Made by a program: the position numbers and the translations under genes. A stretch of DNA of 64,000 nt from Bryopsis sp. KO-2023 (lineage: Eukaryota > Chlorophyta > Ulvophyceae > Bryopsidales > Bryopsidaceae): assembly GCA_030272585.1 (NCBI GenBank), contig BSYQ01000001.1, positions 8,943,001-9,007,000 of the forward strand. Reading direction: 5' to 3'. This document shows positions 45,101 to 57,007 of this stretch, one piece after another (the first letter of the stretch is position 1; the number at the start of each line of letters is the position of its first letter). Below the pieces are notes generated by a model. The model did not search any database. It saw only the letters and a program-made list of their open reading frames with translations, and was not told the origin of the DNA.

Positions 45101-48100
45101 AGCCCTTCATAGTCCTCCTCCTTTTTCAAGGTTGCGGTCTTGGACTTCCTACTTCAAATTATCGTGTTCCTCCTTGTCCAAGTTGAACTTTGCTGCTATA
45201 AGGAATCCTTTGGAAGTTTAATGTCGAGTAAAGGCACACACCTTAACACAGGCGTTCACAACAACCAGGAATAGACCGTTCTCCCTATGGACAAGGGTGC
45301 CGACGGATTACCCGGTTCTGCACATTTCACTGAATGGGCTGTCAATGCACAATACTCGAATTAAATTCTTCCTCCACACATATTTGCAGTCCGCTGACAG
45401 AGCTTGAAGCATCTTCTTTTTGTCGAACTTATTAACATCTTCAACAATCCGCCACACTCAAATGACTCTAAGGAGTTCTGGTGTGCGTTCCAACGCTTCG
45501 TTCTTAGCTCCAAGGTACTTGGTTTCCCTCTTAGTCCGCCTTTTGAAGAGGTTCACCACTTCTCTCTCGACTGGTATATTTCTCCACTTCAACAAATCTG
45601 CCCGCTCACTCGCCTTTAAGTGTAGCATCCAAGGAAACTCTGTTTTCCGCCCTGACCACCTGTCAGTGGATGCTCCGCGGTCGCTAGTTTGGACCTCTAG
45701 CGCGATTTGTTTGTTTGTCAACCTTCAACCAGATTGCTTCGCCTGGTTCAAGCTCTCCTAGCTTGGGTCTCTCAGTATACACCATAACAGTCTTGCCAGA
45801 CTGGTTGAAACTACCGCACCTCAATAGTCTCCCAAGCCTTTTTGTCCACGTGGTGCTCATTGCTTGGTATGGCGTTTTAGGCTGCTCTGGTTGCTCCACA
45901 AAGTTAGGCCTCGGCGTGGATTGCGCCATCCCTGGTCTTTGGGATTTGTCCGGCCTTCTGGCATCCATCCATCGTGCACACCTGGATTTCCGCCTCTTTG
46001 TTGATTATGCTCCACGCATAACCGCCGCTTCCACGCTCAATCTTTATCTGCCTCCTCTCCAGCCAATCCGCGTTCAGCTATGCTTTTCGCCATTCCAGGA
46101 AGTCCCCATCCCCTGTTTCCGCTTGACAAGTAGCCAGCCAAATCTCTTTTAAAATATCCGCTCAGGAAATCCGCCCCAACTCTCTTTGAGGTGGGCGTTA
46201 TCAGACCCGCTTCCTTGCGATTGTCCGATTGATTCGCTGCTTCCTTTGTCCGCGTTTTGGGTTTTTCTGGTAATGGTCTCTTATTTCTCAAGCATTTCTT
46301 ATCTGCCCAGGAAACTATATATCACACAAAGTGTAGTGGCACTTAAATTCCGCCACTTGCCCTCCATTGATCAGGCACTAGCCGCCTGTCTTGTAGTCTA
46401 ATTCATCCTTCCAGGCTTGTTACCAAGACATAGTATTTCCGCTCTTGGTGACCACTATTCGCTGGAATCCGCTCTTGAGCAATGCTCAGTCAAGATTTAT
46501 CCGCTTTAAGCTTCAAATAAGAGCTGTATTCCGCTTCTTTGATCGTGGTTCTTCCACCCTCTCAATGTTGGACAACTTCTTCAGTATACGGAAGCAAAGC
46601 ACTCCTTGTCCCGACCACAAAGCTTCAAAACTTCCATTTACTCGCTTCTCGGTGTCTAGGATAGTTTGGAACCTTATAGTCCGCTTTGGAGTCAGCTTTG
46701 GAGTCCATTCTCCCCATCATCATTGCTGGATCCATCCATTCCATGCCTGCTTCAGTATTGTCCGGTTTAGGTCGAATCTGCTGGCGCCATAGGCTGCTCA
46801 AGCTAGTAATCCGCCTATACACTTTAGTGTTCCGCCATCTGAAGCAATATCCGCTCATGTCGTGGATATCTGTCGTTAGCTTCTTTCCAATTCCAATTCC
46901 AGTCAATCTTTCGCTTGCTGGTCCTTCAAGCTTTGGATTAAGCTCCTGGAAATCTCTATTTAGTGGCGCCCTTCTTAGGTCGGCCTACTTGTTCAAAATT
47001 TCCGCTTTAATCCCCAACTGACAGTAGTATTCCGCCTCCAGCAACTCTTGAAGTCTTGGTGATGATGCAATTCCGCTCCTTCATCCAAATGTGTCTTCTG
47101 TGGTAGGACTCATCTCCCTGGCACTAAATAATCCGCTTCTCTGACAAGTTTCCTCCACTCCGACATGCTCTTATGCATCTTTTTCCGCATGCTTTGTCAT
47201 TTGCAGGATCTTCCATAATTTTGTCCGCTTGTCAGCAGTAGAATCCATTCTTCAGCGCTCAACTCTCCCAGACACATAGCTTTTTCCGCTGATCCTTGAG
47301 TTTGCGCTTTTCCTTTAAATTATTTTGTCAGTAGCACTCCTTATCCGCTTGGTAGCTTTTTCCGCTCTTCAGGTTCGGTTAACTCAATGCCTTACACTGG
47401 CTAATACGAGTATAATCCGCCCTTACTTCCAATCCACTTGATAATCCGCTTGTTCTCTTGCTTCTGACAAAAATCCGCTGACTCTTTGCTCGCGCTCCAT
47501 TTGACAGAACACGCTTGTCGGTGATCAATTTGAATGCTCCATATGATATATTGTCTGTCACTTAGTCCGCTTGCACCTTTGCTGCATTGGAATTTCCGCT
47601 CAAGACACACCCCCTCATCGCCTTTGCATTCTGCCTCAGCAGTCCGCGCTGACAGTCCGCCTTTGCCTTAGCTTTTAGTCCGCTTAGTGCAATAGTCTGA
47701 CGGCTGTAATTTGGTCGATGAATACTCCTTAGACTTTTGGGTGTTGTTCTTGGCGCTAGACTTCCATGTATGGCTAGTATTGTGAGCCATATCCGCTCAA
47801 TGGTTTGTGGTAGTGTCCGCCCTGACCAGACGTATGATTCCGCTTAGTCTTTCAGCCAATAGTCCTTGGACCTGATCATCCAGGTTGGCTCTTTTATTTC
47901 CGCTCTGGCTCAGGTTCTTGACGGTCTAATTTAATCCGCCTGACGGTATAATTTAGTCCGCCTTGACGACCTCATTTAGTCCGCCTCTGCTATTCCGCTG
48001 TTGAAAAGAGAATGAATTTTTCCGCTCGTGATCCTCGGTTGGTTCCATGGAAACTCGGTTAGTTCCAAAGAATACCACCATACACTTCCACGGCAATAAC

Positions 48101-49310
48101 CTCTAATTCTTCTTCTTCACTCAGCCCGGAATATCACAATCCGCTACCACATCCATTAGACCTCAAAGTTTACCCACAAGATATCCGCTCAGAGCTTCAA
48201 CAATGCTTCACTTGCCCGTTCATAACATTAAGTCACAAACATCCAATGTGGCACTGCTATTGCGTGCTCCTTAATCAGATTCAAGCTCTCGAGAATGCTC
48301 GATAGCTCGCGGCAAGCTACATTTAATCCGCTCGTCTTATATCCGCTTGTGTGAGGTCTTGGCCTATTGAAAGTCCATTCCAAACAAACTATACTCTCCA
48401 ACAGCTCCTTCTGCAACAAATCATTCTGCATACTTAATAGCTTAGCAGATGATTCCTTCTCTTCCGCCCTGCGTACTTAGCAGCTTTGCAGGCGGTTTAA
48501 TCTCCCTCTTGGGTGCGTTGAACTCCACTATCGCTTGAACTCGGTTTGTAGGTAACTGGCAGGCCGCTCTTCCGCTCTCTATTAGCCTGGCGACTTCTTT
48601 TCTCTCTTTGTCTTCTTGTCGCTAGTTGTGCTTACATTCTTCCGCTATGGTCCAACTCTTGGCAGTATAAAGTCTTAAGATCTTCGTCTTCTTCTCTTCG
48701 CACTGAAAATCCGCTCTTTTGCGGTTGCTAATCCGCTGGATGATCAGCCCAGGCGGTTTGTGCGTTGATACAGACTCGTTTCTGCTCCTGCCGTGTAACA
48801 CAACCTCCAGCTTCTGTTTCATGACCGCCTCCAACTCTTGATGTATTAAAATCCGCCTCCGTAGTTCTAGCCTCGATAGTCCGCTGATATTCCGTGTTGT
48901 GTGTCCGCTGGTGCTCCTCCAAGCTCAACCGCTTCAGCTCACAACAACACCGCCTATTCTTCCTTCTCGTTGGAATATCATTGTCCGCCCAGCAGAGTGT
49001 AAGGGCAGCGGGTCACTGGGCCACTTTGCCCGCCTTCTGCCTCTGTCCGCTCTCACTCTCCGCCGTTTCTGTTTAACCGCTTTGGTGGACTTCGTTTTTC
49101 CGGCTCTGGCGAACTACCTCGGAGTTCTGTCCGCTCCCTTTTTCCGCCACCTATTTTGTCCGCTGCGCCATTTTGTCCGCTGTCAGACTCTGGCCTTTTC
49201 CATTCGCTGTCTGACTTTGGCTCGTCCGCTGCACTTCCGGCTCGCCATTTCCGCTCTGCGGCTTCCGATGTAACACTTCCGCTCCGCGGATTCCGCTCTG
49301 CCAAATTCCG
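42120..49310. repeat. Dispersed TCCGC (GCGGA) motif field in element D
   Basis: TCCGC followed by C or T occurs about once per 30-60 bases, usually after A or T. In 43201-43560 I count 13 copies and none of GCGGA on the same strand; about 0.35 would be expected by chance per strand. Spacing is irregular and the copies are not in one reading frame, so this is neither a tandem repeat nor a codon effect. Confidence 0.85.
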
Positions 49311-49933
49311 CTGTAACATAGTGTGACATGACTGTATGTCCGACAACGGAATTTCTGGCAGCTGTCACAGGCGCAGTCGTCGACTTCTTGCGCAGCAACT
49401 ATCCGCCACCACGCGTTGGCCGTCCGTGTGTCAAACTTCCCTCACAAACGTTGACTCGAACTTGGTTCGTCCATAGGTGGTTCGTTTATAGGAGATCTTT
49501 GCAGATCTGCTGTAGATCTTCTTCCAGAAATTTACAGGTTCTGTCGAAACTCTGTCTTAGGGAAACTTAAGCTCTCAGCTTTCCTTTCCACTGCTTTTCG
49601 ACCTCTTTCGACCTGTTTCGAACTCTTTTCGACCACTGTGCTGTCCTTTAGGTTAACAGTCACAAGGTCACCTGCAGATTTCTGTAGATCTGACCCTTAG
49701 ATCGTTTCCTTCTCCTCGCCTCTACCCCGACCTTTCCAGTGCTTACGAACTCGTCGCTCGCACTCGCGCTCCTTCGATCCCACCTAGCACCACCCCCTTT
49801 GGTGCCATCACTCCTTGCCCATCCCCTCTTGATAGGCACTTAACCTAGCCACTGACTTTTCGTCGTCAGGTGGCTCCTCCTACAGGGTCGTCCGTCCTCG
49901 TCGTTTAGGGACGCCCAAGCTCCGAAACCAAAA

Positions 49934-50173
49934 TGATAGGGGCCCTTCCCCCAGAGGGGGAAGGGTAGATAGGGGCCCTCCTCCAAGTGGAGGAGGGTAG
50001 AACGTGGGAACACAACACAATAGCAAACCCAGCCCCAAAGGTTACACAATGTCAAAAATACAACCCTTTAAGTACCGTCCACAACACACTAACCCCTTAC
50101 TCTACAGTGACACACCCACTCACCGATGGGACATCTAGACACTAACCTCGTCACCTCGTATCACCTCGTATCA
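49934..50173 (-). repeat. 5' LTR of element D
   Basis: 240 bp, identical by eye to the other LTR. Followed (minus strand) by TTT and TGGTTTCGGAGC. Confidence 0.88.
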
Positions 50174-50961
50174 GAAATAGCCCTGGCTGGAAACTCTTCT
50201 GATCCATCTTCAAATGCTTTTAGCTTGGAAACATGAAAAACATCATGTATTTTCCAGTGATTAGGAAGTTCCAACCTGTAAGTTACTGATGTCACAATAT
50301 CAATAATTCTAAAAGGTCCACAAAACTTAGATACCAACTTCCGGCCCATCATTGGCGGTAAAGGTAAATCAGCTGTCGATAAAAAGACATACTGATTTAA
50401 TGCAAAACTTGCATCCCTCCGCCCTCGGTTTGCGACAGCCCTCTGTCGCTGTTGGCTTTTCAAAATCGCTTTCCGAGCCAGCTGTAAACTTTTAGCCCAA
50501 ACTGTCCACCATTCATCTGAAACTGGACCTGAGTCTAACAAATCCTGAGGGGATCTGGGATGTTGCCCATAAACCAAATAAAAAGGTGTAAAACCTGTTG
50601 ATGAGTGAACGGATGAGTTATAAGCAAACTCAGCCGCCACTAATTTAGTGTCCCAATCACCCCCTATGGTCGAAATATAAATTCGCAACATGTCTCCGAC
50701 TACTCGATTTGCCCTTTCAGTCATTCCATCAGTTTCAGGGTGATATCCCGATGACATGGCTAAACGAGTTCCCGCTAATTCCCACAGTTTTCGCCAAAAC
50801 TGGCCTGTAAAACGAGTATCTCGATCGGAAATAATAGCCTCTGGCAACCCATGATGTCTGAAAATTGTATCAAAGAAAATTTCAGCTACCCCACTAGCTG
50901 TAACTGCAGTAGTGGTGGCTACCAAGTGGATCATTCGACTAAAACGGTCGACCATAACCAC

Positions 50962-51197
50962 TGTTACAAAAACCTCCCAGAACCCTCCCTCGAAGCCTCC
51001 TTAACCCATCAAACCCCCACTCATTGATGGGACCCTTGACTAATGTCATTAGGGCGAGGCACCAGGGTTCTTGAGCTATAGGATCTCCTATTGGGATCCT
51101 ATGGACCTTAAGCTCTGACTAGGCTATCACTAGTGCCCGTAGCTAGTCTGTAGCTCTAGCTAGTGCTTACTAGACATCTCGGTGATCACTTGTAACA
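50962..51197 (-). repeat. 3' LTR of element C
   Basis: 236 bp, identical by eye to 52311-52546. The first bases of this LTR provide the stop codon of the Gag ORF. Confidence 0.9.
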
Positions 51198-51959
51198 GTT
51201 GGCTGGATCTGAGAAGGTAGTTTCCATACCTCTCTTTTTAGCCTTCCGGTCCGTAGTTTTCAACGGAAAACGAGCATCGTGACCCGGGGCTTTAGCCAGC
51301 ACATACGTTCGCAAGGCTGAGTAGCTTCTCCATTCCCGACCAAGTGTATCAGTCTCCACTTGTTTGCACAAGTGTGGATGGAGGCCCCTCAGAAGGATCC
51401 AACACTTGGTAGTGTCGTCCATTGGCTCTTTTCGCATTGCTAAGTGAGCATCCACAAAGCGTACGAAGCCAGGAGTATCGACCTTCTGGTCAATATGATC
51501 CTTGCAGGAAGTAAGGGCATTATTTATGGAGTAATCTGTGGCAAGATCTCCAAATGTGCCATCTTCCAGGACTTGGCAGAATTTTTCCCAAGATAAAGAC
51601 CCGTCCTCGAGTTCTTCCTTGGGTACCCTGGCCAATAAATGTCGGCGGGGTTTTGATCCGAGGAAAGTAGGTGCAATCACTCCCCACTCCTCTCTTGGGA
51701 CTTTTGCTGCCCTGAAGTACATGGCTAACTCCAAACGGAATTCTGGCCACGGGACTTTGCCCTGGTACTTTTCAGGTTTATCAGCAGTCACTCTTCTGGT
51801 TTTGCCTAGGCTAGCATCTTTCTCTTCTTTGGTCACTTTAGACCTGAGAGTGCTAGGGGACTGTGGTCCCTCTGTTCTTTCACTTGGAGAGTCCTCATTG
51901 ACTTCCTCCAGAACAGACCCTTCTTCTAAGGCAAGTACCTCTTGTTCTTCTTGACTCAT
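51186..51959 (-). CDS. gag: Gag-like protein of element C (257 aa)
   Basis: From ATG 51959 (MSQEEQEVLALEEG). Acidic N-terminus, then a Ty3/gypsy-like gag fold: KYQGKVPWPEFRLELAMYFR, GSKPRRHLLARVPKEE, WEKFCQVLEDGTFGD, FVRFVDAHLAMRKEPM, CWILLRGLHPHLCKQ. The C-terminus is basic (KTTDRKAKKRGME) with no zinc knuckle and no protease. The stop lies in the LTR. Not closely similar to the Gags of A/B, E or F. Confidence 0.78.
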   Translation of the reverse strand: MSQEEQEVLALEEGSVLEEVNEDSPSERTEGPQSPSTLRSKVTKEEKDASLGKTRRVTADKPEKYQGKVPWPEFRLELAMYFRAAKVPREEWGVIAPTFLGSKPRRHLLARVPKEELEDGSLSWEKFCQVLEDGTFGDLATDYSINNALTSCKDHIDQKVDTPGFVRFVDAHLAMRKEPMDDTTKCWILLRGLHPHLCKQVETDTLGREWRSYSALRTYVLAKAPGHDARFPLKTTDRKAKKRGMETTFSDPANCYK

Positions 51960-52310
51960 GGTCACTTTTTATTTTGGTTTCCTTTGGACACAACCCCAAC
52001 ACAGCAACAAGACTGGAAAATTTGCCCAAAACTCTGAAACCCAACTTTTTTTTTCGTCTTACTAGCCCTTCGAGGACCTCTTGGGTCTCCTCGAACTCAC
52101 AGAACTAGCTTCCCAACGATTCAGAAAACAAACCCTAACTTTGTCGGGCTGTAACTTTCCACTGACAACTACGATTGACCTCAAACAAGTTTCAAACGAA
52201 GCGCCCTGTTCTCGGCTTACTTTTAGACTCCTGTTTTGTCCAATTCCGAGTTGTTATGGCGTACTTATGCGTCAAAACGTGACGCGCTCTCTTCCTGCTC
52301 CGAAACCAAC

Positions 52311-52546
52311 TGTTACAAAAACCTCCCAGAACCCTCCCTCGAAGCCTCCTTAACCCATCAAACCCCCACTCATTGATGGGACCCTTGACTAATGTCATTA
52401 GGGCGAGGCACCAGGGTTCTTGAGCTATAGGATCTCCTATTGGGATCCTATGGACCTTAAGCTCTGACTAGGCTATCACTAGTGCCCGTAGCTAGTCTGT
52501 AGCTCTAGCTAGTGCTTACTAGACATCTCGGTGATCACTTGTAACA
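52311..52546 (-). repeat. 5' LTR of element C
   Basis: 236 bp, followed (minus strand) by GT and TGGTTTCGGAGC. Confidence 0.9.
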
Positions 52547-55082
52547 ACCACTAAATAATCATGACCCTTTTGTGTCATAGGTAAAGGTCCCACAAAATCT
52601 AAACAAACTTCTTTCCAGCGTTCGTCTGGAACTGGAATTGGCTGATATAACCCCAATGGTTTTTGAGTGCTAGACTTGTTTTTCTGACAACCAACACAAG
52701 TCCTAACATATCGTTCGACATCCTCAGTGCATCTAGGCCAATAATATCTTTTTCGAACATTTGCGACAGTCTTGTGTCTCCCAAAATGTCCAGCCTGATC
52801 GTGACATTCAGCCAACACTGTTTGTCTAATTTCTTTGTCCTTTGGAATATACCAAAACCATTTGTCTTTCAGACTATACCACAATTTTGTGCCATCCCAC
52901 CTATAACGCGGATCTTTTTCACCAGCTTCCCAATTAGCTATAACTTCTCTGCAATGTTCATCCCCTTGATACGCAAGTCTAACCTGATCCTGAAATACTA
53001 CGCCTGCTCGGACTTTTGCCACAGCGTTTAATTCCATTTCCGACCTTCGACTTAATGCATCTGCAACTGTATTTTCTTTTCCAGGTTTGTATTTAATCTC
53101 AAAATCAAATTCCTGTAAAGTTTCCATCCACCTAGCCTGTCTACTGGATAATTTAGGCTGCGTCTGAATATATTTCAGCGGAGCGTGGTCCGTGTGAACC
53201 ACAAATTTCCTCGCCCCCAAATAATGTCGCCAAGTTTTCAAACAATAGACTATCGCATACAGTTCTTTTTCGTGTGTCGGATAATTCCTCTCAGCTGAAT
53301 TTAATTTCCGACTTTCAAACGCGGCTGGTTGTTGCCCCTGACCTTGATCTTGCGTCAAAACTCCTCCAATAGCAAAATCCGATGCGTCTGTAGTTACTTC
53401 AAAACTCAACTCCGGATCTGGAATTATTAACACAGGTGCCTCCTGCATGCTCTTCTTTAGCGTCTGAAACGCTTTCTCCTGACTTTCAGTCCACTGCCAT
53501 TTAACTTCCTTCCTTGTTAGTTCATGTAACGGCGTTGCAATCCCAGAGTATCCCTTAATAAATTTCCGATAATAATTCGCTAAACCCAAAAACGACCTAA
53601 TATCCCGAACTGTCTGAGGTTGTGCCCACTCCTTAATGGCTAAAACTTTCTTAGGTACCACGGAGAGTCCCTCTCTTCCGACTATGTGTCCCAAAAATTC
53701 GACTTCTGTCATCCCCAAATCACATTTGTCCGGTGAAACGTAAAGTTTGTGTTTTTCGAGTAGCTGAAACACTTGTCTAAGATGTTCCTTGTGCTCTTCC
53801 CAGTTCCGACTGTAAACTAAGATATCATCGAGATAAACTATAACAAACTTATCCAGATGTGGTCGAAAAACATCGTTCATCACATTCATAAAAGTTGCTG
53901 GTGCATTTGTCAAACCCATTGGCATAACTGTGTATTCGTAAGATCCATATCTAGTTCGAAAAGCAGTTTTCGCCCAATCCTTTTTCGCCATCCTGACTTG
54001 ATAGTATCCCGAACACAAATCTATTTTCGAGAAGTATTTTGCGCCATGAAGCTGATCTATCAGTTCATCTATCCTCGGAATCGGATAAGCGTTTTTCACC
54101 GTCACCTTATTCAATGCCCGATAATCTACACACATGCGTAGTTTCCCGTTCTTCTTCGGTACAAAAATTACCGGTGCTCCCCAAGGTGATCTACTCGGTC
54201 GAATAAACCCTTTTTCCGACATGGCTGCAATCTGAGTTTTCAGTTCTGCCATTTCCTTGATGCCTAGTCGATAAGGTGCTTTACTTTGTGGAACCGTGCC
54301 TGGTTCCAACTGGATCGTGTGTTCGATACCTCTGGAAGGGGGTATCTCACTGGGTAATTCTTCCACAAAAGTGTTAGGAAATTCCTGTCTGATTTCTGCT
54401 GTAAGATCAGCTTGTCTGGAAACATTTTGTTCAGAGTCAGTTCTGTTCAAACATGTTTCAAACACCATCAGCACACACTGTTCCTCTTCCTCCTCTCCGG
54501 GGTTTGCCGGAGGAATCAAATGTTCTTTCAGCCCGTCTGAAACCACTACCTCATTCGTTCGAAAATCAACCCGGGGATTATGCTTAGCCAGCCAAGTTTT
54601 TCCCAATATAGCATCATACTTAGCAAGAGACATTTCATGAAAAATCTCCCTACTAGCAAAATCTCCAAATCTGAGAGTAGCCCTGATCTTCCCTTTAGAT
54701 TCTAAGGTACTTCCCCCAGCCAGGCTAACTTTTTCTTCTTGTGCTTCTAATTCCAGCTTATTTTTCTCGCAAAATTTCCGAGCCAAAAAGCAATCAGTTG
54801 CTCCACAGTCTATTAATATCTCAGCTGCAAAACCTGAGATTTCCCCTTTCACAGTAATCAGTTGTCTAGTTCGGTTATCAGTTTCAGCCACTGCTAGAAA
54901 TCCGAACTTAGTCATGTCTAAATCTGTCCCATCAAATGAATGGACTTCTAGGTTATCTTGGTTATCAGGTCTAGTCGGTTCCTTGGACGTTTCTTCCAAC
55001 GAAAAATCCCTCGAACTCCTAGAATTCCTCGAACTCGCAGGCTTCCCCTTAACTTCACACCCTGCGAGTTTACCTAACATAC

Positions 55083-56081
55083 TCATTTTCGCGAGGGGCA
55101 GTCTCGAGCGTAATGCCCTCGACGCCCACACTTGTAACACTTCACCTCTCCGTCTGCTTTTTCTTTCTTCCAGACTGGCTTATTTCTTTCTCTCTCTTTA
55201 TCACCTCGCTGTTTCTGCTGTCTCTGTTGTCGCCTTCTTCCGACGTAGTCCAATTCCATGTGATCCGATCTGCGATTTCCGCCGCCGCCGCTGCTGCCGC
55301 CGCCGCCGCCGCGATCTCGATTCAAGATCGAACTCCCAGATTGAGCTCCTCCCCACCTTTCCGCCACTCGAATAGCTTCATCCAAGGTCTTGGGGTTTTG
55401 GAGGTCGGTCTCGATACCAACCCTCCCTCGCAAACCATCGACGAACCTGTGTATTTTCTCGCCCTCTGATGCGTCGGAAATATACAACATCAGCTGCCTA
55501 AAGCGATGCGTGTATTCCCGCACAGACATTCCGCCTTGGCGTAAATTCGCCCATTCTGTCCGTGTGCGGCGCAAAAAATGTGGTTCTCCGAACTGGTTTT
55601 TCAGCTCCTCACAGAAGTCCTCATACGTCGGCAAAGGTCGGCCTCCATCAGTCTCCGACTCCTCCACTCTTGTCCTCCACCATGTCGCGGCTGGCCCTCT
55701 CAGTAGAGATCCTGCCAGGCGGAGTTTCGAGACTCCATCTTCGACGTGGGTGGCGTCAAAATGCACTCGGAGGCTGAACAATCAGTCCTGGATAGGAGGG
55801 TCATTCTGCCTGCCTCCCCACAGATCAGGTCGGGCTGGCTTGCTTCTCAGGTCATTACCTCGACCACCACTTCCAGCCGCCGTTCCAGCCTGTGCTGCAG
55901 TTGCCGCCCCGATTGCTGTTCCCACTTTGTCGGTTAGTTGCTCCAAAATGGAGCTTCCCACAGCCTCATTGACCGCCGTGCTCAGCATTCCCGGTACTTC
56001 TTCGACCACGCCTTGCACTCGGTTCAACCTTCCCATTACCTCCTCATACGCCGCCCTCAACTCAGCCACCTGTTGCTCCAT
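55083..56081 (-). pseudogene. gag: Gag of element B
   Basis: Counterpart of the A Gag: the same N-terminal helix ([17 protein letters not shown]), gag domain and zinc knuckle [14 protein letters not shown], with a slightly different length in the glycine/serine repeat. About one break, so probably not functional in this copy. Confidence 0.85.
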
Positions 56082-56088
56082 CTCAGCC

Positions 56089-56987
56089 TCAAAAATCCTC
56101 GGTTAGGGTATTCCGCGGATAGGTAAATTCGGATACCCTAACTTTCTTCGACTGCCTTTTCCGATCAAGGAGCTCCACTGACTCTCCTTCCTGATTTACG
56201 AGGGTGTCTGGAACCCTCTTCCTCTCTGGATCTCCGGTGCACGTCCTCACGATCTGCCGCTCCTCTTGGGTCAGCTGCAGAAACTTGTCGCCAAACAAAC
56301 CCAGAGGTCTGATAGTTGGGATTTCCAGACCCTCTGAGTTCACAACCGGCTCTTGCTCGTGCCCCCGTACGTTATGTACTCCTGGCTGCGCGAGCGTCCA
56401 CTTTACTTGGTAGGTGTCGTTTAGTTCGTGGATCCTCTCCTCTTTCATTGGTGAAAAAGCGATGTCAGGGCCAAGGAGTTCCGTTCCTCCTCGTCGTAGC
56501 GGTAAAACCTTGATGTAGTGGGAAAGTCGAGAGGTGACTCGGTAGTTGGGGTTGGCTGATTCTCCTTGTCAGCCTGTTCTTCCAGCTCTTTCAGGAAGCA
56601 GAGTAGGTCGAGTTCTTCGTAGTTCAACTGGACCTCGTTCCTCCTAGCTTCCCTCCGCACAATCGGTAATCCCAGCTCCTCGTCGGGATACTGCCACTCT
56701 ACTCTGTAATAAAGATCGAGAAGGTGAGCCAGCCAAGGGTCCATAGACAACGAACTCACTGATGTTGGGGTTCCTCCTGAGTTGGGGTTTCAGGGGTAAG
56801 CGGAAGATCAACTGTCGCCTCCGTCTCAGTTCTCGATTCGCTTGATCCTGTGCTTTCAGTATCACTATTGTCTTCGCCTATGTGCAGAACTTCCAACGGG
56901 TTCTCTTCCAGCCAGAGGTCTACAAGCAGTAACCTAGGATCTCCTTCTTCGCCAAACCAGTATTCTTCTTCTCTGATTATAGGCATA
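56089..56987 (-). CDS. Three short ORFs ahead of gag in element B
   Basis: Counterparts of the three short ORFs in A, in the same order and spacing (56987-56756, about 56744-56445, 56448-56089). The second and third overlap by ATGA at 56445-56448. They are kept open in both copies although no known domain is present. See the A entries for content. Confidence 0.5.
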
Positions 56988-57007
56988 GAAACTCGCTCCG
57001 AAACCAG

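Larger units (their letters stand above)
41315..50173 (-). mobile_element. Non-coding LTR element D (LARD-like), 8.9 kb, TCCGC-rich
   Basis: Flanked by GAAAT (41310-41314, 50174-50178). LTRs of 240 bp (41315-41554, 49934-50173) look identical, so very recent. Primer-binding site 49919-49930, three bases from the LTR; purine tract (a long G run on the minus strand) next to the 3' LTR at about 41561-41577. The interior holds no recognisable gag, pol or other protein; all ORFs are short. From about 42.1 to 49.3 kb the plus strand is studded with TCCGCT/TCCGCC. It must depend on proteins of another element. Confidence 0.9.
50962..52546 (-). mobile_element. Gag-only LTR element C (TR-GAG type), 1.6 kb
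   Basis: Flanked by ACCAC (50957-50961, 52547-52551). Identical 236-bp LTRs (50962-51197, 52311-52546) with TGTTACAA...TTGTAACA ends. Primer-binding site 52297-52308, two bases from the LTR. Only one ORF, a Gag. Looks whole for its type, and among the youngest insertions here. Needs protease, RT and integrase from another element. Confidence 0.92.
50179..55140 (-). pseudogene. pol: Pol of element B, interrupted by element C
   Basis: Same protein as in A: protease ([11 protein letters not shown]), RT with YLDDILVY, RNase H ([20 protein letters not shown]), integrase zinc domain and DDE core. Here the integrase goes further than in [34 protein letters not shown] (catalytic Glu), then the GPF-type module FCGPFRIIDIVTSVTYRLELP and IHDVFHVSKLKAFEDG. 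Element C sits in the DDE core between LVVMVDRF-type sequence and what precedes it. The chromodomain lies beyond element D. Confidence 0.9.

Noticed and set aside
42120-49310. CRISPR-like interpretation of the repeated TCCGC motif
   Set aside because: The motif is only about six bases, spacing is irregular, and the setting is a eukaryotic LTR element.
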